NCBI RefSeq assembly: GCF_009857475.1
Contig: NZ_WWCJ01000007.1
Coordinates: 62,001-126,000 of the forward strand
From: Pseudoduganella guangdongensis
Lineage (GTDB): Bacteria; Pseudomonadota; Gammaproteobacteria; Burkholderiales; Burkholderiaceae_D
Direction of reading: 5' to 3'
Length of the DNA: 64,000 nt
A program made the position numbers and the translations under genes. Within the stretch, counting starts at the first letter, position 1. Every line of letters starts with the position of its first letter. Below, in pieces: positions 25,713 to 33,789 of this stretch. Under the pieces are notes generated by a model. The model was not told the origin of the DNA. It worked only from the letters and a program-made list of their open reading frames with translations, and ran no database searches.

Positions 25713-26675
25713 ATGCCATCCCCTATCAGCAACCGCCGCCGTAATGTCCTGCTGAGCGCAGCCACCGCCGCCGTCGCCGCCGGCGCCTCGCTCGGCACCA
25801 GCGCCGCTGCCGCCGCCCCCGCCAAGGGTGCCGCCGGCCGCACCTCGGGCACCTTCACCACCCGCGACGGCGTGGAAATCTATTACAAGGACTGGGGTCC
25901 GCGCAATGGCCCAGTGGTCGTCTTCAGCCACGGCTGGCCGCTGAATTCGGACAGCTGGGAATCGCAGATGCTGTTCCTGTCCGACAAAGGCTTCCGCACC
26001 ATCGCCCATGACCGCCGCGGCCACGGCCGTTCCAGCCAACCGTGGGACGGCAACGACATGGACCACTACGCCGACGACCTGGCGCAGTTGCTGGACAAGC
26101 TGGACGTGAAAAACGCCGCCCTGTTCGGCTTCTCCACCGGCGGCGGCGAAGTGGCGCGCTACCTGGCACGCCACGGCAGCAAGCGCATCGCCAAGGCCGG
26201 CCTGATCTCCGCCGTGCCGCCGCTGATGCTGAAAACCGCCGCCAACCCGGGCGGCCTGCCGATTGAAGTGTTCGACGGCATCCGCGCCGGTTCGCTGAAG
26301 GACCGCTCGCAGCTCTACCTGGACATCGCTTCCGGCCCCTTCTTCAACTTCAACCGCCCGGGCGCCAAGCCGTCGCAAGGCATGATCAACGCCTGGTGGA
26401 TGCAGGGCATGATGGCCGGCCACAAGAACACCTACGACTGCATCAAGGCCTTCTCGGAAACCGACTTCACCGCCGACCTGAAGAAGATCGACATCCCGAT
26501 GCTGGTGCTGCACGGCGACGACGACCAGATCGTGCCGATCGGCGCCTCCGCGCATGCCGCCGCCAAGCTGCTGAAGAACGCCAAGCTGGTGGTGTACCCG
26601 GGCGCGCCGCACGGCCTGACCGACACCCACAAGGACAAGCTGAACGCCGACCTGCTGGCCTTCATCAAGGGCTAA
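25713..26675 (+). CDS. Tat-exported alpha/beta hydrolase (chloroperoxidase/arylesterase type)
   Basis: A 320-residue protein. The ATG at 25713 gives a twin-arginine signal ([20 protein letters not shown]) rather than the long upstream extension. The hydrolase domain starts at about residue 45. [16 protein letters not shown] is the oxyanion loop, [17 protein letters not shown] has the nucleophile Ser, [10 protein letters not shown] has the acid Asp, and [10 protein letters not shown] has the catalytic His. This is the pattern of cofactor-free haloperoxidases and related esterases. First gene of a seven-gene operon: the catalase starts 3 bases after its stop. The pairing with a catalase fits a peroxide-linked role, but the natural substrate is unknown. 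Confidence 0.88.
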   Translation: MPSPISNRRRNVLLSAATAAVAAGASLGTSAAAAAPAKGAAGRTSGTFTTRDGVEIYYKDWGPRNGPVVVFSHGWPLNSDSWESQMLFLSDKGFRTIAHDRRGHGRSSQPWDGNDMDHYADDLAQLLDKLDVKNAALFGFSTGGGEVARYLARHGSKRIAKAGLISAVPPLMLKTAANPGGLPIEVFDGIRAGSLKDRSQLYLDIASGPFFNFNRPGAKPSQGMINAWWMQGMMAGHKNTYDCIKAFSETDFTADLKKIDIPMLVLHGDDDQIVPIGASAHAAAKLLKNAKLVVYPGAPHGLTDTHKDKLNADLLAFIKG

Positions 26676-26678
26676 ACC

Positions 26679-28124
26679 ATGGACCGTCTGTTGACTACCG
26701 CGGCCGGTGCGCCGGTCGCGGATAACCAGAACGTGGAAACAGCGGGCCCGCGCGGCCCCATGCTGCTGCAGGACGTGTGGCACCTGGAAAAGCTGGCCCA
26801 CTTCCACCGCGAGGTGATCCCCGAGCGGCGCATGCACGCCAAGGGCTCGGGCGCCTACGGCAGCTTCACCGTGACGCACGATATTTCGCGCTACACCAAG
26901 GCCGCCGTGTTCGGCGCCGTGGGCAAGAAGACCGAGGCTTTCGTGCGCTTTTCCACCGTGGCGGGCGAACGCGGCGCGGCCGATGCGGAACGCGATATCC
27001 GCGGCTTCGCGGTCAAGCTGTACACCGAGCAGGGCAACTGGGATATCGTCGGCAACAACACGCCGGTGTTCTTCATGCGCGACCCGCTCAAGTTCCCGGA
27101 CCTGAACCACGCCGTAAAACGCGACCCGCGCACTAACCTGCGCAGCGCCGAGAACAACTGGGACTTCTGGACCCTGCTGCCGGAAGCGCTGCACCAGGTC
27201 ACCATCGTGATGAGCGAACGCGGCATCCCGGCCTCCTACCGCCACATGCACGGCTTCGGCAGCCACACCTTCAGCTTGATCAATGCGGCCGGCGAACGGC
27301 ACTGGGTCAAGTTCCACTTCGTCAGCCAGCAAGGCATCGTCAACCTGAGCGACGCCGAAGCGGCGGAGCTGATCGCCAAGGACCGCGAATCGTCGCAGCG
27401 CGACCTGTTCGAAGCGATCGAGCGCGGCGACTACCCGCGCTGGACGCTGAAGGTGCAGCTGATGAGCGAGCAGCAGGCCGCCGACGCGCCGTTCAACCCG
27501 TTCGACCTGACCAAGGTCTGGCCGCACAAGGACTACCCGCTGCACGAGGTGGGCGTGCTGGAGTTGAACCGCAACCCGGACAACTACCACGCCGACGTCG
27601 AGCAGGCCGCCTTCACGCCGGCCAATGTGGTGCCGGGCATCGGCTTCTCGCCCGACCGCATGCTGCAATCGCGCCTGTTCGCCTATGGCGACGCGCAGCG
27701 CTACCGGCTGGGGGTGAACCACCACCAGATCCCGGTCAACACGCCGCGCTGCCCCTTCCACAGCTACCACCGCGACGGCGGCATGCGGGTGGACGGCAAC
27801 CACGGCGGCAGCATCGGCTACGAGCCCAACTCGAAAGGCGAGTGGCAGCAGCAGGCCGCCTACGCCGAACCGGCGCTGGCCCTGGACGGCGCCGCCGCGC
27901 GCTGGAACCACCGCGTGGACGACGACTACTACAGCCAGCCGCGCGCCCTGTTCCGCCTGATGGACGAGCAGCAGCGCCAGGCCCTGTTCGACAACACCGC
28001 GCGCTCGCTGCAAGGCGCCTCGCTGGAGATCCAGCAGCGCCACATCGAAAACTGCAACAAGGCTGACGAGGCCTACGGCGCCGGCGTGTCCGCCGCGCTC
28101 GACAAACTGAAACCACTCTGGTAA
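26679..28124 (+). CDS. katA: Clade-3-type monofunctional haem catalase
   Basis: A 481-residue catalase, the usual length for small-subunit clade 3 enzymes. Catalytic His is in [12 protein letters not shown] (about residue 52), the distal Asn in [12 protein letters not shown] (about 125), and the proximal haem Tyr in [14 protein letters not shown] (about 335). [17 protein letters not shown] is the conserved NADPH/haem region. It converts hydrogen peroxide to water and oxygen in the cytoplasm; no signal peptide is present. It starts 3 bases after the hydrolase stop, and the isochorismatase-like gene begins 20 bases on, so it is embedded in an operon instead of standing alone under OxyR-type control. 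Confidence 0.95.
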   Translation: MDRLLTTAAGAPVADNQNVETAGPRGPMLLQDVWHLEKLAHFHREVIPERRMHAKGSGAYGSFTVTHDISRYTKAAVFGAVGKKTEAFVRFSTVAGERGAADAERDIRGFAVKLYTEQGNWDIVGNNTPVFFMRDPLKFPDLNHAVKRDPRTNLRSAENNWDFWTLLPEALHQVTIVMSERGIPASYRHMHGFGSHTFSLINAAGERHWVKFHFVSQQGIVNLSDAEAAELIAKDRESSQRDLFEAIERGDYPRWTLKVQLMSEQQAADAPFNPFDLTKVWPHKDYPLHEVGVLELNRNPDNYHADVEQAAFTPANVVPGIGFSPDRMLQSRLFAYGDAQRYRLGVNHHQIPVNTPRCPFHSYHRDGGMRVDGNHGGSIGYEPNSKGEWQQQAAYAEPALALDGAAARWNHRVDDDYYSQPRALFRLMDEQQRQALFDNTARSLQGASLEIQQRHIENCNKADEAYGAGVSAALDKLKPLW

Positions 28125-28144
28125 CCACTTAAAGGAATCCTGCC

Positions 28145-28801
28145 ATGACCATTACCGCCAAAGCCACCCCGGGCCCACTGCTGCTGACGCCGCGCGACCA
28201 CACCCTGATCATGATCGATCACCAGTCGCAGATGGCCTTCGCCACCCATTCGATCGACGCGGTGCAGCTGCGCAATAACGCAGCCCTGGTGGCGCATGCC
28301 GCCGCCGGCTTCGATGTCTCGACCATCGTCACCACCGTGGCCGAAAAGAGCTTCTCCGGCCCGGTGTTCGACGAGATCAAGGACGCCTTCCCGGGCGCCG
28401 AGATCACCGACCGCACCTCGATGAACACCTGGGAAGACGAGAACGTGATCCGCCGCGTCAACGCCATCGGCAAGAAGCGCATCGTGCTGGCCGGCCTGTG
28501 GACCGGCGTCTGCATCGTCGGCCCAGCCCTGTCGGCGCTGGACCAGGGCTTCGAGGTGTATGTGATCGCCGATGCCTGCGGCGACGTGTCGACCGAGGCG
28601 CATGAACGAGCCATGGACCGCATGGTGCAGGCAGGTGCACGCCCAATGACCTCCCTGCAATACCTGCTGGAACTGCAGCGCGACTGGGCCCGCACCGACA
28701 GCTATGAGCTGACCACCGGCATCGCCAAAAAATTCGGCGGCGCCTACGGCTTGGGCATCATCTACGCCCAGACCATGTTCCACGCCAAGGAAGGCCAGTG
28801 A
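28145..28801 (+). CDS. Isochorismatase-family hydrolase (YcaC-like)
   Basis: A 218-residue cysteine hydrolase. TLIMIDHQSQMAF supplies the catalytic Asp (about residue 26), and the cis-peptide/nucleophile loop KRIVLAGLWTGVCIVGPAL has the active Cys (about residue 123). ADACGDVSTEAHERAMDRM follows, as in YcaC. YcaC-type proteins are octameric, and their substrates are undetermined. A clean AAAGGAA precedes the ATG. The next gene begins with GTG overlapping this stop codon, so translation is coupled. Confidence 0.9.
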   Translation: MTITAKATPGPLLLTPRDHTLIMIDHQSQMAFATHSIDAVQLRNNAALVAHAAAGFDVSTIVTTVAEKSFSGPVFDEIKDAFPGAEITDRTSMNTWEDENVIRRVNAIGKKRIVLAGLWTGVCIVGPALSALDQGFEVYVIADACGDVSTEAHERAMDRMVQAGARPMTSLQYLLELQRDWARTDSYELTTGIAKKFGGAYGLGIIYAQTMFHAKEGQ

Positions 28802-29055
28802 AGATTTATCTTCTCTCGCTGGGTGCCGGCCTGTTGGCCGGCATCTTGTACGGCGTGCTGAACGTGCGCTCGCCGGCGCCGCCCGTGGTGGCGCTGGTGG
28901 GGCTGCTCGGCATCCTGCTGGGCGAGCAGGTGCCGCCGCTGGTGCGCCAGTGGCTGGCGCCCAAGCCGCCGCAGGTCTCCTGGCTGCAAGAACAGGTTAA
29001 GCCGCACTGCTTCGGCGAGCTGCCTTGCGCCGCCAAAAACCAGGAAAAGCAATGA
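28798..29055 (+). CDS. XapX-domain small membrane protein
   Basis: An 85-residue protein starting with GTG that overlaps the previous stop as GTGA. Two membrane segments (about residues 4-20 and 28-46) bracket the XapX pattern GLLAGILYGVLNVRSPAPP and VALVGLLGILLGEQ. The C-terminal tail has W-L-Q-E-Q and a Cys pair (HCFGELPC). XapX domains occur next to amidohydrolases and isochorismatases in many proteobacteria; function unknown. It ends in ATGA overlap with the amidohydrolase start, so all three genes are translationally coupled. Confidence 0.85.
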   Translation: MKIYLLSLGAGLLAGILYGVLNVRSPAPPVVALVGLLGILLGEQVPPLVRQWLAPKPPQVSWLQEQVKPHCFGELPCAAKNQEKQ

Positions 29056-30989
29056 CCACACCTGAACTGATTCTTCATAACGGCCGCTTCACGACGCTGG
29101 ACCGCAACCAGCCCGAGGCCGCAGCGGTCGCCGTCACCGGCGGCCGCTTTTCACATGTGGGCGAGGCGCGCGAGATTTTGCCGCTGGCCGGCCCGCACAC
29201 CCGCATCATCGACCTGCAGGGCAAGCGCGTGCTGCCCGGCCTGATCGACAACCACCTGCACCTGATCCGGGGCGGGCTGAATTTCAATATGGAGCTGCGC
29301 TGGGACGGCGTGCCATCGCTGGCCGACGCCATGGCCATGCTGCGCGCCCAGGTCGCGATCACGCCGGCGCCGCAATGGGTGCGCGTGGTGGGCGGCTTCA
29401 CCGAGCACCAGTTCGCCGAAAAGCGCCTGCCCACCATCGAGGAGCTGAACGCCGCCGCGCCCGACACGCCGGTCTTCATCCTGCACCTGTACGACCGCGC
29501 CCTGCTGAACGGTGCCGCGCTGCGCGCCGTGGGCTACCAGCGCGACACGCCGGAGCCGCCGGGCGGGCAGATCCTGCGCGACGGCGCCGGCAATCCGACC
29601 GGCCTGCTGCTGGCCAAGCCGAACGCCTCCATCCTGTACGCCACGCTGGCCAAAGGCCCCAAACTGCCGCCGGAGTACCAGGTCAACTCGACGCGCCACT
29701 TCATGCGCGAACTGAACCGCCTGGGCGTGACCGGCGCGCTCGACGCGGGCGGCGGCTTCCAGAATTATCCCGAGGACTACCAGGTGATCCAGCAGCTGGC
29801 CGACGCCGGCGAGCTGACCGTGCGCCTGGCCTACAACCTGTTCACGCAAAAACCGAAGCAGGAGAAGGAAGACTTCCTGCACTGGGCGGCGCACAGCAAG
29901 TACCAGCAGGGCGACGACTATTTCCGCCACAACGGCGCGGGCGAGATGCTGACCTTCTCGGCGGCCGACTTCGAGGACTTCCGCGAGCCGCGACCCGATA
30001 TGCCGGCCAATATGGAGGACGACCTGGAGGGCGTGGTGCGCGTGCTGGTGCAGAACCGCTGGCCGTGGCGCATGCACGCCACCTACGACGAGACCATTGC
30101 GCGCGCGCTGGACGTGTTCGAGAAGGTCAACCGCGACATGCCGCTGGACGGGCTGCACTGGTTCTTCGACCACGCGGAAACCATTTCGCCGCAGTCGATC
30201 GACCGCATCGCGGCGCTGGGCGGCGGCGTGGCGGTACAGCACCGCATGGCCTACCAGGGCGAGTATTTTGTCGAGCGCTACGGCGCGGCGGCGGCGGAAG
30301 CGACGCCGCCGGTGAAATACCTGCTCGAATCGGGCGTGAAGGTGTCGGCCGGCACCGATGCGACGCGCGTGGCCTCGTACAACCCGTGGGTCTCGCTGTC
30401 CTGGCTGACCACCGGGCGCACGGTGGGCGGCATGCGCCTCTACCCGCAGCGCAACCTGCTGGACCGCGAGGCGGCGCTGCGCATGTGGACCGAGAATGTG
30501 ACCTGGTTCTCCAATGAGGAGGGCAAGAAGGGCCGCATCGCGGTCGGCCAGCTGGCCGACGTGATGGTGCCGGACCGCGACTTCCTGCGCTGCGCCGAGG
30601 ACGAGATCGCGGGCACCAGCTCGCTGCTGACGGTGGTCGGCGGCAAGGTGGTGTATGCGGCCGGCCCCTTCGCCGAGTTCGACGCGCCGCTGCCGCCGGC
30701 CATGCCGGACTGGTCGCCGGTGCGGCGCTACGGCGGCTACGGCGCCTGGGGCGCCATGCCGGGCGCCCTGGTCAGCACCGCGCAGGGCGCCTACCGCACG
30801 GCCGACAGCTGGCTCGGCGCAGCGGGCGGCAAGGAGCGCACGGCACCGGCGCAGGCGGCCGCCTGCGGCTGCGCGCGCCAGTGCGGCATGCACGGCCACC
30901 AGCACGCAACGGCGTGGACGCGTTCCCTGCCGATCGCCGACCTGAAGTCGTTCTGGGGCGCGCTGGGCTGCTCCTGCTGGGCGGTGTGA
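29052..30989 (+). CDS. YtcJ-like metal-dependent amidohydrolase with Cys/His-rich tail
   Basis: A 645-residue protein starting at ATG 29052 (overlap ATGA with the XapX gene). It is an amidohydrolase-3 domain: IDLQGKRVLPGLIDNHLHLI with the H-x-H metal pair (about residue 73), FFDHAETISP, and SAGTDATRVASYNPW with the late Asp ligand. It resembles N-substituted formamide deformylases and other YtcJ enzymes. After about residue 585 comes an unusual tail with C-G-C, C, H-G-H-Q-H and a terminal GCSCW, five cysteines within 40 residues. No signal peptide is visible. Downstream the DoxX gene begins near or overlapping its stop. Substrate unknown. Confidence 0.9.
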   Translation: MTTPELILHNGRFTTLDRNQPEAAAVAVTGGRFSHVGEAREILPLAGPHTRIIDLQGKRVLPGLIDNHLHLIRGGLNFNMELRWDGVPSLADAMAMLRAQVAITPAPQWVRVVGGFTEHQFAEKRLPTIEELNAAAPDTPVFILHLYDRALLNGAALRAVGYQRDTPEPPGGQILRDGAGNPTGLLLAKPNASILYATLAKGPKLPPEYQVNSTRHFMRELNRLGVTGALDAGGGFQNYPEDYQVIQQLADAGELTVRLAYNLFTQKPKQEKEDFLHWAAHSKYQQGDDYFRHNGAGEMLTFSAADFEDFREPRPDMPANMEDDLEGVVRVLVQNRWPWRMHATYDETIARALDVFEKVNRDMPLDGLHWFFDHAETISPQSIDRIAALGGGVAVQHRMAYQGEYFVERYGAAAAEATPPVKYLLESGVKVSAGTDATRVASYNPWVSLSWLTTGRTVGGMRLYPQRNLLDREAALRMWTENVTWFSNEEGKKGRIAVGQLADVMVPDRDFLRCAEDEIAGTSSLLTVVGGKVVYAAGPFAEFDAPLPPAMPDWSPVRRYGGYGAWGAMPGALVSTAQGAYRTADSWLGAAGGKERTAPAQAAACGCARQCGMHGHQHATAWTRSLPIADLKSFWGALGCSCWAV

Positions 30990-31048
30990 CGGTGGCGCCG
31001 CACCTGCCCGGCGCAGCGCGCCTGCGCACCCATCGCGGCGGCCGCGCG

Positions 31049-31450
31049 ATGCGCGCCCTGCACTGGCTGGCCCTGCTCCTGCTGTGCGCGGCCTACCTGC
31101 AGGGCGGCTTGAACAAGCTGCTCGACTTTGGCGGCGCGGTGGCCGAAATGCAGCACTTCGGCCTGCAGCCGGCGACGCCGCTGGCGGCCGCCGTGATCGC
31201 CGGCGAGCTGGGCGCAGCGATCCTGGTGCTGACCGGCCGCCTGCGCTGGCTGGGCGCGGCCTGGCTGGCCCTGTTCACGCTGGCGGCCAGCTGCATTGCC
31301 AACCGCTATTGGGAAATGGCCGGCGCCGAGCGCTTCATGGCGGCCAACGCCTTTTACGAACACCTCGGCCTGGCCGGCGGCTTCCTGCTGGTGGCCTGGC
31401 ACGACCTGGCAAACAAGGAGAAGACATGGCAACACGCGGCGCCAGCCTGA
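31049..31450 (+). CDS. DoxX-family integral membrane protein
   Basis: A 133-residue protein with four predicted membrane helices: LHWLALLLLCAAYLQGGLNKL (helix 1 with the DoxX G-x-x-K), then PLAAAVIAGELGAAILVL, WLGAAWLALFTLAASCIA and LAGGFLLVAW. The ATG at 31049 gives the family N-terminus. A GTG at 30986, overlapping the amidohydrolase stop as GTGA, is an alternative that adds 21 residues and would extend the chain of overlapping starts seen in this operon. DoxX proteins are inner-membrane and often tied to quinone or sulfur redox. The next gene starts within its 3' end (25-base overlap). Confidence 0.8.
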   Translation: MRALHWLALLLLCAAYLQGGLNKLLDFGGAVAEMQHFGLQPATPLAAAVIAGELGAAILVLTGRLRWLGAAWLALFTLAASCIANRYWEMAGAERFMAANAFYEHLGLAGGFLLVAWHDLANKEKTWQHAAPA

Positions 31451-32043
31451 GTTTTTTGGCCGGTTATGTCGACACGCTCGGCTTTATCGCCCTGCACGGC
31501 CTGTTCACCGCCCACGTGACGGGCAACTTCGTGCTGATCGGGCGCGAGGCGGTGACGCCCGGGCATGACGTGCTGCTCAAGCTGCTGGCCTTCCCGGCCT
31601 TCATGGCCGGCATTGTGGCGGTGCGCGCCCTGGTGCGGCGGCAACAGCGCGCCGGCGACGACGCGCTGCGCTCCTCGCACCTGCTGCAGGCCGCGCTGAT
31701 GATGGCCTCCGCCGCCTGCGGCCTGGCTGGCGCCGGCGACATCGCCACCGGCCTGCTGTGCGCCGCCGCCATGGGCGCGCAGAACGGCTACGGCAAGCTG
31801 CTGCTGGCGCAGCTGCCGGCCAGCACGGTCATGACCGGCAATGTGACGCAGCTGGTGATCGACGCGCTGGACCGCGCCGGCGGCACGCCGCGCCCGGCCC
31901 TGCTGTCGCTGGCGTCCGGCGTGGTCGGCTTCGCGGCCGGCTGCGTGGCCGGCGCCGTGGCCGCGCGCTGGGGCATGGGCCTCGGCCTGCTGCCGGCGGT
32001 GGCCGCCTTGCTGGTCATGGCCGCGCTGTCTAAAGCGCAATAA
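31426..32043 (+). CDS. DUF1275 (YoaK-type) membrane protein
   Basis: A 205-residue membrane protein. The ATG at 31426 lies behind AAGGAGAAG inside the end of the DoxX gene. It has six hydrophobic segments. The family signature GYVDTLGFIALHGLFTAHVTGNFVLIG lies near the N-terminus, and the repeat-like AAAMGAQNGYGKL with VMTGNVTQLVID follows in the middle. DUF1275/YoaK proteins are predicted transporters with no defined substrate. It is the last gene of the hydrolase-catalase operon; its 3' end overlaps the convergent response regulator by 14 bases. Confidence 0.88.
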   Translation: MATRGASLSFLAGYVDTLGFIALHGLFTAHVTGNFVLIGREAVTPGHDVLLKLLAFPAFMAGIVAVRALVRRQQRAGDDALRSSHLLQAALMMASAACGLAGAGDIATGLLCAAAMGAQNGYGKLLLAQLPASTVMTGNVTQLVIDALDRAGGTPRPALLSLASGVVGFAAGCVAGAVAARWGMGLGLLPAVAALLVMAALSKAQ

Positions 32044-32677
32044 TGCCGCGCTTGAGCGCAATGGTGACCGCATGCGTGCGGTCATTCGCATCCAGCTTGG
32101 CCAGGATGCTGCGCATATGCGCCTTCACCGTCTCTTCCGAAATGGCCAGCTCCATGGCAATGCGCTTGTTGGCATTGCCGTCCGCCGCGCAGCGCAGCAC
32201 CTCCACTTCCCGCTCGCTGAGCAGGCCCGCGCCCAGGTGGCTGGCCAGCTGCTGCGCGATCTCGGGCGAGATGTAGCGCTGGCCGCCGTGCACGGCACGG
32301 ATCATGGTGAGCAGCTCCTTGCGCAGGCTGCTCTTGAGGAGGAAGCCGGCGGCGCCGGCCTCCAGCGCGCGCCGCACCTGCACGTCGCCGCCGAAGGTGG
32401 TGAGCATGACCACGCGCGCCTGCGGGAACTGGGCGCGGATGGCCTGCAGCGCCTCCACCCCGCACATGCCGGGCATGGCGATGTCCATGATGGTAAGGTC
32501 GGGGCGGCAGGCGGCATGCGCCGCCACCGCCTCGTTGCCGTCGCCGGCTTCGGCCACCACCTGCATGTCGGGCTGGCCGGCGATGGCGTCCGCCAGGCCG
32601 CTGCGCAGCATGGGATGGTCGTCCACCAGCAGCACCCGGATTGGCGCGGCGCCGGCTGGTAAGTTTTGGGTATTCAA
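32030..32677 (-). CDS. NarL/LuxR-type response regulator (orphan)
   Basis: A 215-residue protein. A TTG start at 32677 lies 8 bases behind GGAG and places the receiver near the N-terminus; a farther TTG at 32740 is possible. The receiver has RVLLVDDHPMLR (acidic pair), LTIMDIAMPGM (phospho-Asp) and GFLLKSSLRK (Lys). A LuxR-type HTH (about residues 148-212) contains LSEREVEVLRCAADG and ISEETVKAHMRSILAKL. It should be activated by a HisKA_3 kinase, but none adjoins it. The two orphan HisKA_3 propeller kinases end 7.5 kb away. It is convergent with the catalase operon and next to the CsgG-like gene. Confidence 0.88.
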   Translation of the reverse strand: MNTQNLPAGAAPIRVLLVDDHPMLRSGLADAIAGQPDMQVVAEAGDGNEAVAAHAACRPDLTIMDIAMPGMCGVEALQAIRAQFPQARVVMLTTFGGDVQVRRALEAGAAGFLLKSSLRKELLTMIRAVHGGQRYISPEIAQQLASHLGAGLLSEREVEVLRCAADGNANKRIAMELAISEETVKAHMRSILAKLDANDRTHAVTIALKRGIIAL

Positions 32678-32776
32678 AGGAAAAGCTCCGCGCAAAGACT
32701 GCAGCGGGGAACTATAGCAAACGAAAGGCGCGGCTGGCAATTTGCCGGGCGTGCGCCACGCCCGGCAAAACGGGGA

Positions 32777-33631
32777 TTACTTCTTCTTCGACTTGGATTT
32801 CGCCGGCACTTCTTTCGAGGCCGGGGTGGTGCCGCCCTGCACGCCCAGCGCGCCGCCGGTGCCCAGGCCGCCCGCCACTTCCTGCGCGCGGTAGTTGCGC
32901 ACGGCTTTCACCACGTTGTTGTACGAGTCCATGAAGGAGGCCACCAGGATCTTGCCTTCCGGAGTGTTGCTGTAGCCGCCGGCAGCGCCGAAGCCGCCGC
33001 CGCCGAACAGGCCGCCGAACATGCCGAAGTCGAAGTTCTTGGCGCTGCCTTCCGCCGCGGCCAGCTGCACGCCGGAGCGGTTGTCGATCATCAGCAGCAT
33101 GGTCGAGGCTTCATTGGCCTTCATGCTGCCCGCCACCAGGCCGGCCACGCTGCCGATCAGGCCAAAGCCGCCCAGCGCGCCGCCCACACCCTGGGTGCCT
33201 TTCTGGCTGAAGGTGATGGTCGGGCTCATGGTGTAGTCGGCGGCGGCGATCTGGCCCTTGCCGTAGTTGCTGTTGGCGCGCATCTCGCCGGATTTTTCCA
33301 GCGCGCGCTCGCCCATCATATGGTCCATGGCGGCGCCGCGTTCCACCACCACGAAGCAGTTCGACTGCTGGATCATCATGCGCAGCACCGGCGTGGTGGA
33401 GCCCAGCTTGTACTGACCCAGTTGCTGGAACCACGGCGCGCTGCGGTCTTCCACCACGGCCAGGGTGCCGAGCGGCTTGTCGCATTTTTCCAGCTGGGTG
33501 CTGGCGTTGTTGGCGTTCTCGCCGCCGGCGCTGCCGGTGGCCACCGTGCTGGCGCCGCCCAGGGTAGGTTGGGTGCCGGCGCAACCTGCCAGCATCAGGG
33601 CCCCAGCGGCCAGGATCAGTGTCGATTTCAT
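32777..33631 (-). CDS. CsgG-like lipoprotein
   Basis: A 284-residue protein. The start at 33631 gives a lipoprotein signal (MKSTLILAAGALMLAGC, Cys17) behind AAGGGA. The body resembles CsgG/HfaB: LRMMIQQSNCFVVVERG (about residues 85-100), an Asn/Gly stretch, then AAADYTMSPTITFSQKG, and LLMIDNRSGVQLAAAEGSA. The end is glycine-rich and finishes in a Lys/Ser tail (KSKSKKK). CsgG forms the outer-membrane curli pore, but no csgA, csgB, csgE or csgF gene is visible, so it is a stand-alone CsgG-family lipoprotein of unknown job. Confidence 0.75.
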   Translation of the reverse strand: MKSTLILAAGALMLAGCAGTQPTLGGASTVATGSAGGENANNASTQLEKCDKPLGTLAVVEDRSAPWFQQLGQYKLGSTTPVLRMMIQQSNCFVVVERGAAMDHMMGERALEKSGEMRANSNYGKGQIAAADYTMSPTITFSQKGTQGVGGALGGFGLIGSVAGLVAGSMKANEASTMLLMIDNRSGVQLAAAEGSAKNFDFGMFGGLFGGGGFGAAGGYSNTPEGKILVASFMDSYNNVVKAVRNYRAQEVAGGLGTGGALGVQGGTTPASKEVPAKSKSKKK

Positions 33632-33789
33632 AAGTATATCCCTTATTTTTATATCCAAACTGCCGATTCTATAAGAAAGCCGCGGTCTAAAGTCTCTCCA
33701 AAAATCACAACAACAACGCCACCCCGAATATGCCACTGGCCAGAGTTTCGGCGTACCATGAAGGTTCCTAAGAGCAAGGAAATCCACCC

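Noticed and set aside
32777..33631. A curli biogenesis operon
   Set aside because: Only a CsgG-like lipoprotein is visible, with no subunit or accessory genes beside it.
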